In this document: in pieces, positions 8,871 through 18,202 of the stretch
Layout: every line of letters begins with the position of its first letter
Position numbering within the stretch: position 1 is the stretch's first letter
Assembly (NCBI GenBank): GCA_938743325.2
Contig: OW568867.1
Coordinates: forward strand, 939,974-1,003,973
Direction of reading: 5' to 3'
DNA: 64,000 bases
From: Pycnococcus provasolii
Taxonomy: Eukaryota > Chlorophyta > Pseudoscourfieldiophyceae > Pseudoscourfieldiales > Pycnococcaceae
The notes under the pieces: model-generated
Told to the model about the DNA's origin: nothing
Databases searched by the model: none
What the model saw: only the letters and a program-made list of their open reading frames with translations
Made by a program: the position numbers and the translations under genes

Positions 8871-10265
8871 TTACGCGCACCCAGCGATGGCCTCGACGAT
8901 CGTCTTGTAGCCGTCCAGCACGGTGCCCTTCTGCATCACGGCGTCCACCAGCAAAGCCATGTCCGTCGCCAAATCGAAGTGCGCGCTCAAAAATAGAAGG
9001 ATGTGGAAGTCAGCGAGCGCCTCCGCGAACGGCTTGCCACGGCACAACTGCAGGTGGTCCTTCAGCTCCGCGGGACCGCACGGAGTCAGGCGGTTCTCCA
9101 CCGCGAATAAGGAAGTCAAGAGCGGGTGAACGTGGTCGAGGATCTTCACGGGAACCACGAACCAGTCGTTGTCCACCTCGCGCACGTCTTTGATTCCAAC
9201 CATCACGTCACGCGTCGTGAACACCGTTCCGGCGGCGCCAGCAGGTGCGTCTTCGGACGCGGATGCGGAAGCCGCCGCCGTCTCCGTCTCGTCAGCCGAG
9301 GTGGCTGCAGCCATCGCCTCGTCGCCGTCGCCGATGCCTGGAACCACGAGCGCCTTGCCTGGCGTCCTCGGGTCGACAATCACGCCGCGCTCGCACAGGT
9401 CGACGAACTGCGTCGAGCACTGGAACGCCTCGAAGTGAACGTCGCCACCGTCGTCTCGCTTCACGACCGCCGTCACGTACAGGTCATCAACATCCTCGCC
9501 GCTCGTGCTTTCCGCCTTCCGTCGCCGCCTCGCGGCGCTCTGCCAGACAGCCATGCGCGTGATTTCGTGGCTGCTCACTGTGAAGTCGTCATCCTCGTTT
9601 CGTGCCGTCTGCGAGAAGATGCACCCCACCTCCTCCAGTCCAAGCAGCTTAGCGACAGCCTGCACGCGCTTCCACTCCTCCGTGTTTTCGTGTTCGCACA
9701 GGATGTCGTACTCGTTGTTGTGCGGCTGTGGCGGTTCGTATATGGTGTCAACCTTCACTTCCTTCGTTTGTGCGTCGACTGTGCCGAACATGATCCCGCA
9801 CCGCATGATTCTGAACCCGAGCGCCGCTCCAATGTATCCTTGAAACTGGTTCGCCGCCGCCCTTTCGAAGGAGACGGATGCGCACACGGGTTGGTCCTGC
9901 CTTTCGATTCGTATCTGCTTCGCCACGAGGTCGTCGACGGTCATTTTCGCTCCGAATCTCTGCACGTTCGCCTTGACTTGCTGCACGGTAGCTTTTCGCT
10001 CGACGGTGTACCTCATGAATAGCATGGCGCCGTGCGTGACACCTAGCGCGCTTAAGAGCGCGTTGTCGTCCGCGAACTCCGCTCGGAACGGGGCGAGCGC
10101 GTCATCGTGCGCGGTGAGGAGGGCTTGGTTTGTGGAGAGCAGTTGGTCACGTATGGGCACGGCGAAGGCGTCGGCAATCAAAGCGCGGAGGTCGCCAGCG
10201 CGCGAGGCGTCGTCAGGCACGCTCAAACGCTCCGTGCCATCGCGCGTGCGCAGACGAACGAGCAT
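8871..10265 (-). CDS. NPL4-like ubiquitin-binding cofactor
   Basis: This 464-residue protein resembles plant NPL4-like proteins, which act with UFD1 and the CDC48/p97 ATPase to extract ubiquitinated proteins. Residues 1-85 form a ubiquitin-like domain (MLVRLRTRDGTERLSV onward). An MPN-type domain follows (about 140-350, with FRIMRCGIMFGTVD and IYEPPQPHNNE). It lacks the JAMM metal ligands, as expected for NPL4. The C-terminal helical region (FHILLFLSAHFD) also fits. No animal-type C-terminal zinc finger is present. I chose the ATG at 10265, where homology begins; the frame extends 69 codons upstream. The stop codon sits inside a perfect splice donor, GTAAGT (8874-8869). Splicing to 8748 would swap the last codon for about 37 more. 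Confidence 0.8.
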   Translation of the reverse strand: MLVRLRTRDGTERLSVPDDASRAGDLRALIADAFAVPIRDQLLSTNQALLTAHDDALAPFRAEFADDNALLSALGVTHGAMLFMRYTVERKATVQQVKANVQRFGAKMTVDDLVAKQIRIERQDQPVCASVSFERAAANQFQGYIGAALGFRIMRCGIMFGTVDAQTKEVKVDTIYEPPQPHNNEYDILCEHENTEEWKRVQAVAKLLGLEEVGCIFSQTARNEDDDFTVSSHEITRMAVWQSAARRRRKAESTSGEDVDDLYVTAVVKRDDGGDVHFEAFQCSTQFVDLCERGVIVDPRTPGKALVVPGIGDGDEAMAAATSADETETAAASASASEDAPAGAAGTVFTTRDVMVGIKDVREVDNDWFVVPVKILDHVHPLLTSLFAVENRLTPCGPAELKDHLQLCRGKPFAEALADFHILLFLSAHFDLATDMALLVDAVMQKGTVLDGYKTIVEAIAGCA

Positions 10266-11029
10266 CCTGAGCCCGTGCACGGGTTTTGGGATCCGGAAAC
10301 TCGGAAAGGGAATGGGAATGATTCGAAAGGCGCGGCGGAGAACAGGAGGGAGGGAAAGCCACAAAGCAGAGTCCGAGGAAGAAGGTTCCTGACAAAAACA
10401 ATTGGGGGTTAGAAATGGGGGTTCGTTTCGCACTTCGACTTTCTTCGTTCGGGGTTTGGGGGGGGGACCCACCCATGCTTCTCACCTATGGCTCTCCCTT
10501 GGTTTCGCCTCGAGGGAGCAGTGCCTTGTGCGAAGTTTCAATAAAAAGGGGTTGGGGGTTAGAAGTCGTAAAGATTGTTTACAGGTTAACGGTGTCGTGG
10601 TTACATGATCTTAGTGGTTGCCACGGGTAGTTTCTCATCGTCCTTGGTCCTATTGAGTACTCCACTAGTCCACTACCGCACACGTCAAAAATATGGGTGC
10701 TTCACCGTGTAATTTAAGTGAATGGAGGCATCACTCCGAAAGGCCATTTTTATTAGACCCCTCGGGGTTAGAAGTCGTAACTCGGTTTGGACCGTTCGGC
10801 TTAGTAGTAGTACCATCCGCACGTTGCGTGCGCGTATCGCAATGTCTTGTGGGGTCTATGTACTCAATTTTCCTAGGCGGACGTCCCTATCCGGCTTGTT
10901 CTAGGCGGCCGTGCAGTGTACTTCATCACATCGACTCAAGCTAACATTTCATTTGAAATCATATTTATTCACGTTTACAACGTTAAGCTAGGTGGTAGCA
11001 CCGACCGTTCGTTCCGTGGGCGTGTCGCA
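10266..11029. other. Intergenic with short repeated motif
   Basis: No supported gene. The motif TTAGAAGTCGTAA occurs near 10560 and again near 10770, each after a run ending GGGG. Several short frames overlap, none convincing. Confidence 0.4.
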
Positions 11030-11377
11030 ATGGAGAGAGAGGTTAACGATCAGTGGAAATCTAAGTACGTGGCAGAAAAGACTAAAGATTGGACATTTGA
11101 GTACGATTCAAAACACAAACAAAAAGTACAGACGATGCACATACCACCATTGAATGAAGTCGACGCTGCCGGTTTCTGTGATCCAAAAGCACATGCATAC
11201 GCACCGGCGTTGTGCAAATTCGAAGAGCGACACGTCAAATGGTACGAATTTGTGAGAACGGAGATCTTCTCTCCGCGCATTTTCCCTAATCGCGCAATCT
11301 TTGCTTCGTTTAATGACATAATCGAGCGTCCGAATGAATTACTTGAGTTCACACGTCTTTCATCAAATCTCCCATAA
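11030..11377 (+). CDS. Small hypothetical protein
   Basis: This 115-residue frame begins at an ATG after an AT-rich leader; the open frame extends 38 codons upstream. Composition is balanced and protein-like (WKSKYVAEKTKDWTFEYDS, then EERHVKWYEFVRTEIFSPR), with no membrane segment or recognised motif. It is less GC-rich than its neighbours, so a transferred or mobile origin is possible. It could also be a gene fragment. Confidence 0.45.
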   Translation: MEREVNDQWKSKYVAEKTKDWTFEYDSKHKQKVQTMHIPPLNEVDAAGFCDPKAHAYAPALCKFEERHVKWYEFVRTEIFSPRIFPNRAIFASFNDIIERPNELLEFTRLSSNLP

Positions 11378-11698
11378 GGACAACAGCTAACGGAAATTAC
11401 GGAATAAGAAAGTTACAACATTTGAGTGATATGTAACTAACTTCCAACAACTTGTTGAGAAATGATTGAGAAAAAAAAATGTTCTTCGCGCTTCAGACAC
11501 GCGCATCGCGCGAGAAGCCACGCGACACGTGGGAGCGGATTCATCTCCGCATCCACGGCGTTGTGCCACGTAGCAGCGTCCATGTTGCGCGGTGCGGCTG
11601 GGTTCGCCCAACGGCCGTCCGCCGCCGCTTCGATGGTAAACTTACTTCTATGTTACAGAAATTACAATAAGAATTACATAAAGACACATGCTTAAGCT

Positions 11699-14557
11699 TC
11701 AAGAATCACCCACCGGTGGTCTCACGACTGGCTTTGACGTCGTTAACGAAACGCGCGTCAGCAAGAAGGTTTCCACGACGACGTCGGAATCGGGAGAGCT
11801 CGCGACGTGCACAATCACATTCTCCAGCGCTTCTAGATCCATCACACGGCACCAGCTTGGCTTGGACAGAGCCTCCTGAAATCCGTAGCCTAGCTCCATC
11901 ACGCGGGCTTGGGATACGCCACGCGTCACGTTCGACCAACGTGCATCGCAAGCACGGCCCGTGTGCGCGACGTCGCGATATCCGAGTTCCCACAACTTTT
12001 CCAAGAGCATGATCGAGCGGTCGCTTCGACTACTGCCGTGCGAGGTCCACGCATCCCCCTGCAACCACGCGTCGTGACGGCCTGGTTGGAATTCCAGGAA
12101 CACCGCGGCAGGCCTCCACGTAGACGTCGCGTGGAGCACAACATCCAAAGCCCACGTCTGCCACCCCGAGGCGTGTGTCGGATCGACGGCACCGAGATGT
12201 AGCGCACTCACATTCCTTGATCCCATGCGACTTAGCGTTGTGGCGACCACGTGCTCGTTGGACGATGTCGAGGTCGCGTTGACATCCATCATCTCCACGA
12301 GAAGCTTGGCGGTGCTCACATTCGCAGCACGTACGGTATCATATGCATCCGGGGCGACGACGACGAGGTCGTCCACCGTCTGAATTGCCAGTGAGCGACG
12401 GAGGATATGCACGCTGGGATCTTCGGCGGAATCCATGATCAACATCGTGCTAACCCTTCGACTGATCGCGGCGAGAGAAGTGAACCCAAGTCCAGGAGTC
12501 ACGTCGAGAAGAATGCCGTCGTTGTGTACTGCAGCACTCACGAGCGGATCTACGACGCCGACGGAGCGTGGAAGTACGTCCGGCTCAAATTGCCATCTTC
12601 CCCAGTGCGTGAGTGCACGGCTCGTCCTCGCGCTCAACGATCCCTTGCGAGCGTACACATCGCCCGCGGGGAAGACGTGGATGTCAAATGGCGGATCCCA
12701 GTTCGCACTCACCATGGCAACGGCACGTCTCTTCTCGGTGGCAGCAAGCTCCGCATCGACGGCGATATTTTGTTGATGCGTCGTGAGTGGCAACTCGTCG
12801 TCGACGCTGCCGCCACCACCACCACCATCCGATCTGCTGCCGTGCCGTCCATCGTCGTCGTCGTCGTCGTCGTCGTTGTTGTTGTTGACGCTGACTGCGG
12901 CGGTGGTGGGCGATGCACGGCCAGCAAAACCCGCAATCCAAGCCATCCTCTTCCACCCGCCGACGAAGCGGTGCAGGACGAGAACATCCGGCGCACTCGG
13001 GCTCACGCCATCCTGCCCTTGCGGATGAGTGCCAAAAGCGACGCGAGGCAGGAAGCGCACACCCCAGATGCTTTCTGACTTCCTTGCTTGAATGGCGGCA
13101 CGCACGACGGCGTCCGTCCACAGCCCAGGCCCCGTCTTGAGCAGCGTATCCACATTCGTGTTATTGCTAAAGGTGTTCTTCGAGCGTGCACGCTCGGCGA
13201 TGCGGTCGCACGCGTCGCGCAGTGCGGGATGTCCTGGCGCGGCGGCGAACGTCCACTGCAGGACCTGCCTCTGCCTGACGAAGCGTCGCGCCTGCGCATC
13301 CGCGAGACTGTCGAACTCGCCCTCCCACCCTACGATGAGCGTATCCTTCGGCCTCGCCAGTCCTGCGAGTGGGCGCCGGCACTCGGTGTCGACATCCGCG
13401 TAGTATCCTCCTAACCTCAGCACGACCATGTACCTGAAGAAGTCGCTCCTCTCCACGGACTTGGGCAGAGCGAGGTAGGCGTCAAGGTACTCTGGAAATT
13501 CGCGCCGCACGAACGACAGACACGAGACATCGTCGTAGAATCGGAACGAAAAGTCGGGGTTCATGCGCTTCCACGAGTCCATCATCATGCGCAAGCGTCC
13601 GGGCACGCGAAACGACGTGTACGTCTGGTGCAAGACGTTCGGGATAAGCTTCGGTAGTTGCTGCTCGCTTTCGTCGTCTGCTGTCGTTGGTCCTTCTGAT
13701 GCTTCGACGCTCCTTTCGTCTGAGCGCGTTGTATTTTTGTACACGTGCACAGCCCCGTCGCCGACGACGCCTTCGCTGTTGTCTTCGCTGTTTGGCGCGA
13801 ACGGTTCCGTTTCCAAGTCGTCGCTTCTTGTGTTGGTTTCGAACACGTTCATGGTTCTGTCAGGAACAAAGTTCTTCATGACTTCCTCGCGGAAGAGCAG
13901 GTCAACTCTGACGTCCGTCGCATCGTAAGCGCCTTGTCCTAGTAGGTTGGTCGTCGGTCCTCGCACGCAGAAGAAGAGTCCACATCCTGCAGCGTGCAGT
14001 GAGAATGCGACGGCCATGATGCACGCGAGCCATCTTGCGAGAAGGAAGGGTCCCCCTTTTGTTGTGTTCGTTGTATGTGACGACGCTGTTGCCGGAGCTT
14101 TTTGTACCACTGTTTCCTCAAGTGCTTGCGAACTAGAGCTGTATTGAAGGCCGCCGTTACCGTGCCCCGAACAACAACTGTGTGCCGAGCTGTGTGCGTG
14201 AAGTGTCGCGAACGACGGCGTTCGACGGACTGGCTGAAAACTGACCTGCTGGAACGAGAACGGCCGAGGGAACGAGGAAGAAGGAACCTCCTCTGGAAGC
14301 GTGTTGGCTGCCGCTGATGAGAGCGGAGAATTCTCAAGCTCAAGCTCGAGCTCAAGCGCGTCTGTGGCCGCCGCCGAGTAAGATGCTGGTGGAGCATCAC
14401 CACCACCACCACCACCACCACCAACATCACCACCAGGCCCTGCGACGTCCCCGGATTCCCCATGACGGCCGCCGCCGGACGCCATCATCATCCTGATGAT
14501 GAGGCGCAATGGTGCGGATGCGGCCGGGGCGCGATCCCCCTGCGGCCGACAATGCAT
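11699..14557 (-). CDS. GT32 glycosyltransferase fused to FkbM-like domain
   Basis: This 952-residue type II membrane protein is probably in the Golgi. A Gly/Asp-rich cytoplasmic tail is followed by one membrane span near 175-200 (ARWLACIMAVAFSLHAAGC). A GT32 (Gly_transf_sug, OCH1-like) domain runs from about 300 to 560. It contains PNVLHQTY, WKRMNPDFSFRFYDD, SDFFRYMVVLRLGGYYADVD (DXD = DVD, sugar-nucleotide and metal binding) and a WTFAAAPGHP segment. The C-terminal part (about 650-930) resembles an FkbM methyltransferase fold: DVTPGLGFTSLAAI in place of the SAM glycine loop, then KLLVEMMDVN and AVFLEFQPG. The methyltransferase motif I is weak, so the second domain may be inactive. The ATG at 14491 is an alternative start. 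Acceptor and sugar are unknown. Confidence 0.8.
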   Translation of the reverse strand: MHCRPQGDRAPAASAPLRLIIRMMMASGGGRHGESGDVAGPGGDVGGGGGGGGDAPPASYSAAATDALELELELENSPLSSAAANTLPEEVPSSSFPRPFSFQQVSFQPVRRTPSFATLHAHSSAHSCCSGHGNGGLQYSSSSQALEETVVQKAPATASSHTTNTTKGGPFLLARWLACIMAVAFSLHAAGCGLFFCVRGPTTNLLGQGAYDATDVRVDLLFREEVMKNFVPDRTMNVFETNTRSDDLETEPFAPNSEDNSEGVVGDGAVHVYKNTTRSDERSVEASEGPTTADDESEQQLPKLIPNVLHQTYTSFRVPGRLRMMMDSWKRMNPDFSFRFYDDVSCLSFVRREFPEYLDAYLALPKSVERSDFFRYMVVLRLGGYYADVDTECRRPLAGLARPKDTLIVGWEGEFDSLADAQARRFVRQRQVLQWTFAAAPGHPALRDACDRIAERARSKNTFSNNTNVDTLLKTGPGLWTDAVVRAAIQARKSESIWGVRFLPRVAFGTHPQGQDGVSPSAPDVLVLHRFVGGWKRMAWIAGFAGRASPTTAAVSVNNNNDDDDDDDDGRHGSRSDGGGGGGSVDDELPLTTHQQNIAVDAELAATEKRRAVAMVSANWDPPFDIHVFPAGDVYARKGSLSARTSRALTHWGRWQFEPDVLPRSVGVVDPLVSAAVHNDGILLDVTPGLGFTSLAAISRRVSTMLIMDSAEDPSVHILRRSLAIQTVDDLVVVAPDAYDTVRAANVSTAKLLVEMMDVNATSTSSNEHVVATTLSRMGSRNVSALHLGAVDPTHASGWQTWALDVVLHATSTWRPAAVFLEFQPGRHDAWLQGDAWTSHGSSRSDRSIMLLEKLWELGYRDVAHTGRACDARWSNVTRGVSQARVMELGYGFQEALSKPSWCRVMDLEALENVIVHVASSPDSDVVVETFLLTRVSLTTSKPVVRPPVGDS

Positions 14558-15122
14558 GCGGCCACGAGTCCAAGCAAGAGGCCGTTTCCCATCGGCGTAA
14601 TTTTACCGTAAAGTAACTTACATACCACCTTTTAAGCGGAAACTTTACATCGATCGATCCATCAAAATGAAAATCAAAATCAAAATGAAAATCAAAATCA
14701 AAAGGGAAGGGAATCAGGCGTTTCCTTTCTGTTTGCTACGTACGTACGTCCGGGGATCCGTCCTTTCAAGGCCAAAGAAGGATGGGCTGGCCGGGCCTCT
14801 GCTGCGGGCCCCGGGTCCGGGAATTCCGGACACGCACGCGGCCACGCATGTATGTGGCGGGCTGCGCAGAAGCCCAACTCACTTCACCTTAAGACCGCCA
14901 GACTTAAGGGAAGGTAAGGTAAAGAGTAGAGAATAGTTACAGGATAGGAAAAATATAAAAACCTTATCCTGTTCCCCTCTAGGGGTTATCTGTTCCCAGG
15001 GGAGCGTAGGGACGACAGCTACGCCAACCGCGGGAGGGGCCAACGTCACAGTAGCAGACTGGAGCCTCGCCACAGCAGTACGCAACGAGAAGCGTGTGGC
15101 TGAACACAAACGAGGAAAGGAG
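14558..15122. other. Intergenic with AAAATC microrepeat
   Basis: It contains the microrepeat AAAATCAAAATC near 14663-14700 and an 8-bp inverted repeat ACAGGATA/TATCCTGT around a TATAAAA-like motif near 14937-14975. Otherwise I see no gene. Confidence 0.5.
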
Positions 15123-15674
15123 ATGATGACGATGTTAATCACGGGCCTGATGCGCAGGTTCGTGGATGACACCGACGATCAGAGGGAGAGTGCGCTGGAC
15201 AAAATAAGAATGCGCAGCGACGAGCAACCCAGATTTATCTTGCCAAAGATCGTGGCAGAGGTCCGCGGCTGCTGCCCGCTGGTATCATGCTTTCTGTTCG
15301 CGCAGAAAGTGCGAAACATGTTGGCGGCGGACAAGGAATTGACGGAGTTGGTGGATGACCTGCTCAAGAGAGAACTGAAGCTGCAGGTTGCTGAAGCTGA
15401 GTCAATGCTAATGCTGACGGCTCAGCCAAGCGCAAGGGTGCAACAAATTCAAACTGAAGACCTGCAGCGGATGCAACGGCTGCAAGCGCTACCAGTGGCT
15501 CTGAATGGTGCCCACCAACGCCCGCTAGGGCTGAGGCAAGCCGTTTACGTTCACGTGGCTGAAGTTCTCGTCGGAAAAGCGCAGGAACTCCACACTGCGC
15601 TGATGAGGTGGGTTCCGTGGTGGAAACAACCACCTACGGAGTTTATTATTGTTGTTAAGTGTTATCTCGTGTAA
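15123..15674 (+). CDS. Doubtful hypothetical protein
   Basis: This 183-residue frame starts at an ATG at 15123 (the longer frame begins with GTG). It is helical and charged in the middle (KELTELVDDLLKRELKLQVAEAE), like a coiled coil. It has no recognised domain, and a shorter frame on the other strand overlaps it. It may be a gene fragment or an exon. Confidence 0.3.
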   Translation: MMTMLITGLMRRFVDDTDDQRESALDKIRMRSDEQPRFILPKIVAEVRGCCPLVSCFLFAQKVRNMLAADKELTELVDDLLKRELKLQVAEAESMLMLTAQPSARVQQIQTEDLQRMQRLQALPVALNGAHQRPLGLRQAVYVHVAEVLVGKAQELHTALMRWVPWWKQPPTEFIIVVKCYLV

Positions 15675-16200
15675 CACTAGACGACCTTAAGTTACCTTTA
15701 AGTATATAACACTCCGTGGTCCTCTCCCCTCACGTATTGGCCGGTGGTTTCCAACAGCCAAGTGCCGCCCCTGGACGACGCACTCGACCAGGCGGAGAAG
15801 CTCGCAGACGCGCAGGACATCAACAAAAGAAAATCCGACCATGGCCGCGGCGAATCCGACGAAAGAAGACTTAAAGAATCAAGTAGACGTACTCACGGAA
15901 CAACTTGCTATGATACAAGACAAGGAGAGTGCGGGATCGACGCGACTCGAGAAGCTTGCCCTTACTCCTAACTTCACGGGATGTGTCTTTCTGCCAAGGT
16001 GCTGGCCGACTCTTTCTCACCTTTTTGTCATGCCCAAACCCTAAAAGCAGGAGAAACCCTAACCAAGTAAGTGCTAATTAAGGTTGGGACTTGGGAGGAG
16101 GCCGCGTCCTATTGTGTTGGGTTAATGTGTTCCCCCCCCCCCCCCAAACCCATTCGTTCCGTTCGTTCCCCACTTCACAAGTGTTGTGATCATAACTATC
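15675..16200. other. Intergenic with two telo-box motifs
   Basis: No clear gene. It holds two exact AAACCCTAA motifs (16036-16044 and 16054-16062) and a run of 14 C near 16131, about 60-165 bp before the TPR gene. Plant promoters use AAACCCTAA as a telo-box; a role here is inference. Confidence 0.5.
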
Positions 16201-17949
16201 ATGTCCGTCTCTCAGCAGCTCGAAGAGTGCAAGACTCTTGGCAACTCTTTGTTCTCAGGAGGCGAGTTTTTGAAGGCGGCGGCGGCATACACGCGTGGAA
16301 TCAAGTTGCAATCTTCCTCAGGCTCCTCTTCTTCTGATTCTGATTCTGAGATTTTGTCTCTTTGTCTGTCCAATCGGTGTCTGTGCTTCCTCCGTCTTTC
16401 GAAGTTGAAGCAAGCGTTTAGTGATGCGTCGTCGGTGATCTCGTTACGTCCTTCTTGGCATAAGGGATACTTTCGTCTGGGATCTGTTCTGGAAGCTCAG
16501 GGTTTATTGAAAGATGCGCTGGAACAGTACACGATCAGTCTTGAGAAGGCAGGTGAGCCTCTTCGTGAAGTCTCTTTGAAAATCAGAGAAATCAATAAGC
16601 GTCTTGGGAATAACGCTTCCGGGGGGGCTATGGCACCTGCGCCGGAAACGGGTGGTGACTCCGGAAACAACACTGCGGGTATGTCGCGACAGGCACGACG
16701 ACTCATTGAAAAACAACAGAAAAAACAAAAAGGCGGGTGGGTGAAGCAACGTGACGCGGACCTCTTCTTGGACAAAGTCAAGCTACTCCTACCAGCCAAC
16801 CTCGTGACAGAAGTCGAGAACGCCGTCAAAAAAGCTGTGACTGAAGAAAGTGGACCAACCGCGCAGGAACTTGCAAACACAGTCGCGTCCGCGTGCTTGA
16901 AAAAAGCAAACGCCACAAACGGAGGTGGCGCCGCGTCCAAGTGCTGGGAACTGCTCGCGTGGTTCGGACTCCTGTGTGGAAACTTTAAGGAAACGGGAAA
17001 CCCGGGAACGCCCGAGTACACAAGGCGCGTCGAGCTGTTTGAGAAATTCCGCGAAACACACGCACCGGGCGACGCCATGCCCATACCCGCGGAACCGAGA
17101 GGACTTCTCATGGTGGCGACGAATTTGAAGGAATCAGACGCACAAAGGCGCACCGCTCTCGAGCATCTCAACAGCGCGCTGCTTGACGCTCGAACGCGCG
17201 TCGCGAAGAAAACGCCGCCCACGTCGCTCTGGGACGAACCTGACGTGCTTGACTTGCTCAACGCGGGCGCACTGGACAAAGTCACCGCCATCGCGGTGTA
17301 CGGGGAAGGGACGCGTGCCGAGGCGGCGGCGGGATTCCTGTTCAACATCCTCGGCATTGCAGGAAGCGACATGGCAAGTAAGGCGGCGGGGGGTGTCACG
17401 GAAGTGGACGAGGCGTACACAAGACTGTGTGCACTTCTTGACAGACCGGGAAATCCACTCGATGCCAAGGTTTCCGACTACGCCGCCGCCGCCGCCGCCG
17501 CCAACGACGACGACGACGACGAGTCGACGCGGTGGGATGAGCCAGCCGCGCATGCGTACTTCCTTCCCATTCTTCAGGTACTATCTGCACAGGATGCGAA
17601 AAAGAGCCTGTTCAGCCACGAGGTGGACATCCGTCTTCGCGTCAACTGCCAGCACCTTCTTGCGAACAGCCCACAAGGCGAGCAGATGCTCGACGGATTC
17701 ATCAACATCCAGCACCTGCTGTGCAGTGCACGCGACAATGGCGTGTCGTCCACGCTGCACAAAGTTGTGACGCTCGACGGCGTGCGCTCATTCCAGCAGG
17801 CTGTGCAAACGAAGGTGACACAGCAGGTGGCACTCTTCAAGGCTCTGGGGAAGTTTGACTTCGCCTCCAAGTCTACAACAAAAACAGCCACGCCGCCGCC
17901 ACCGCCTGCAGCGAATGGTGTGAAGAAGCCACCACCTGGAGGCGCTTGA
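16201..17949 (+). CDS. TPR-repeat co-chaperone-like protein
   Basis: This 582-residue protein starts at the ATG at 16201. An in-frame ATG also opens the frame at 16186, but the TPR homology begins just after the chosen one. Three TPR motifs fill residues 1-130 (EECKTLGNSLFSGGEFLKAAAAYTRGI, LCLSNRCLCFLRL, SWHKGYFRLGSVLEAQG), in the arrangement of STIP1, UNC45 and other HSP70/HSP90 adaptors. A basic segment follows (RRLIEKQQKKQKGGWVKQRD, about 165-185). The remainder to 560 is an alpha-helical region I do not recognise, with an Asp-rich insert near 435 and a proline-rich tail. An HSP-binding role is inferred from the TPR block alone. Confidence 0.75.
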   Translation: MSVSQQLEECKTLGNSLFSGGEFLKAAAAYTRGIKLQSSSGSSSSDSDSEILSLCLSNRCLCFLRLSKLKQAFSDASSVISLRPSWHKGYFRLGSVLEAQGLLKDALEQYTISLEKAGEPLREVSLKIREINKRLGNNASGGAMAPAPETGGDSGNNTAGMSRQARRLIEKQQKKQKGGWVKQRDADLFLDKVKLLLPANLVTEVENAVKKAVTEESGPTAQELANTVASACLKKANATNGGGAASKCWELLAWFGLLCGNFKETGNPGTPEYTRRVELFEKFRETHAPGDAMPIPAEPRGLLMVATNLKESDAQRRTALEHLNSALLDARTRVAKKTPPTSLWDEPDVLDLLNAGALDKVTAIAVYGEGTRAEAAAGFLFNILGIAGSDMASKAAGGVTEVDEAYTRLCALLDRPGNPLDAKVSDYAAAAAAANDDDDDESTRWDEPAAHAYFLPILQVLSAQDAKKSLFSHEVDIRLRVNCQHLLANSPQGEQMLDGFINIQHLLCSARDNGVSSTLHKVVTLDGVRSFQQAVQTKVTQQVALFKALGKFDFASKSTTKTATPPPPPAANGVKKPPPGGA

Positions 17950-18202
17950 ACAACATGTTTACCGTTGAAGATATAGTTTCCTCGAATTTTAATTTTTTGA
18001 TATAGAAAAGAGAAAAAATTCCTTCTTTACTGTTGGCGGCACCCCCCAAGTTTTAGTTTAGGCGACGATACATTGCTGGTTTTTTTATGTTGGATTTTTT
18101 TTCGTAGTTTAGCTTTTTCTTTTCCCTTTTTTTTCTCAAAAGGCAACAACACCCGGCACGCTTTTGCACACGCGCCTTTTCCATCATGGATTCGTGGATC
18201 GA
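17950..18202. other. Short convergent 3' intergenic region
   Basis: AT- and T-rich sequence between two converging genes. It holds several T runs that could serve as 3' processing signals but no gene. Confidence 0.5.
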
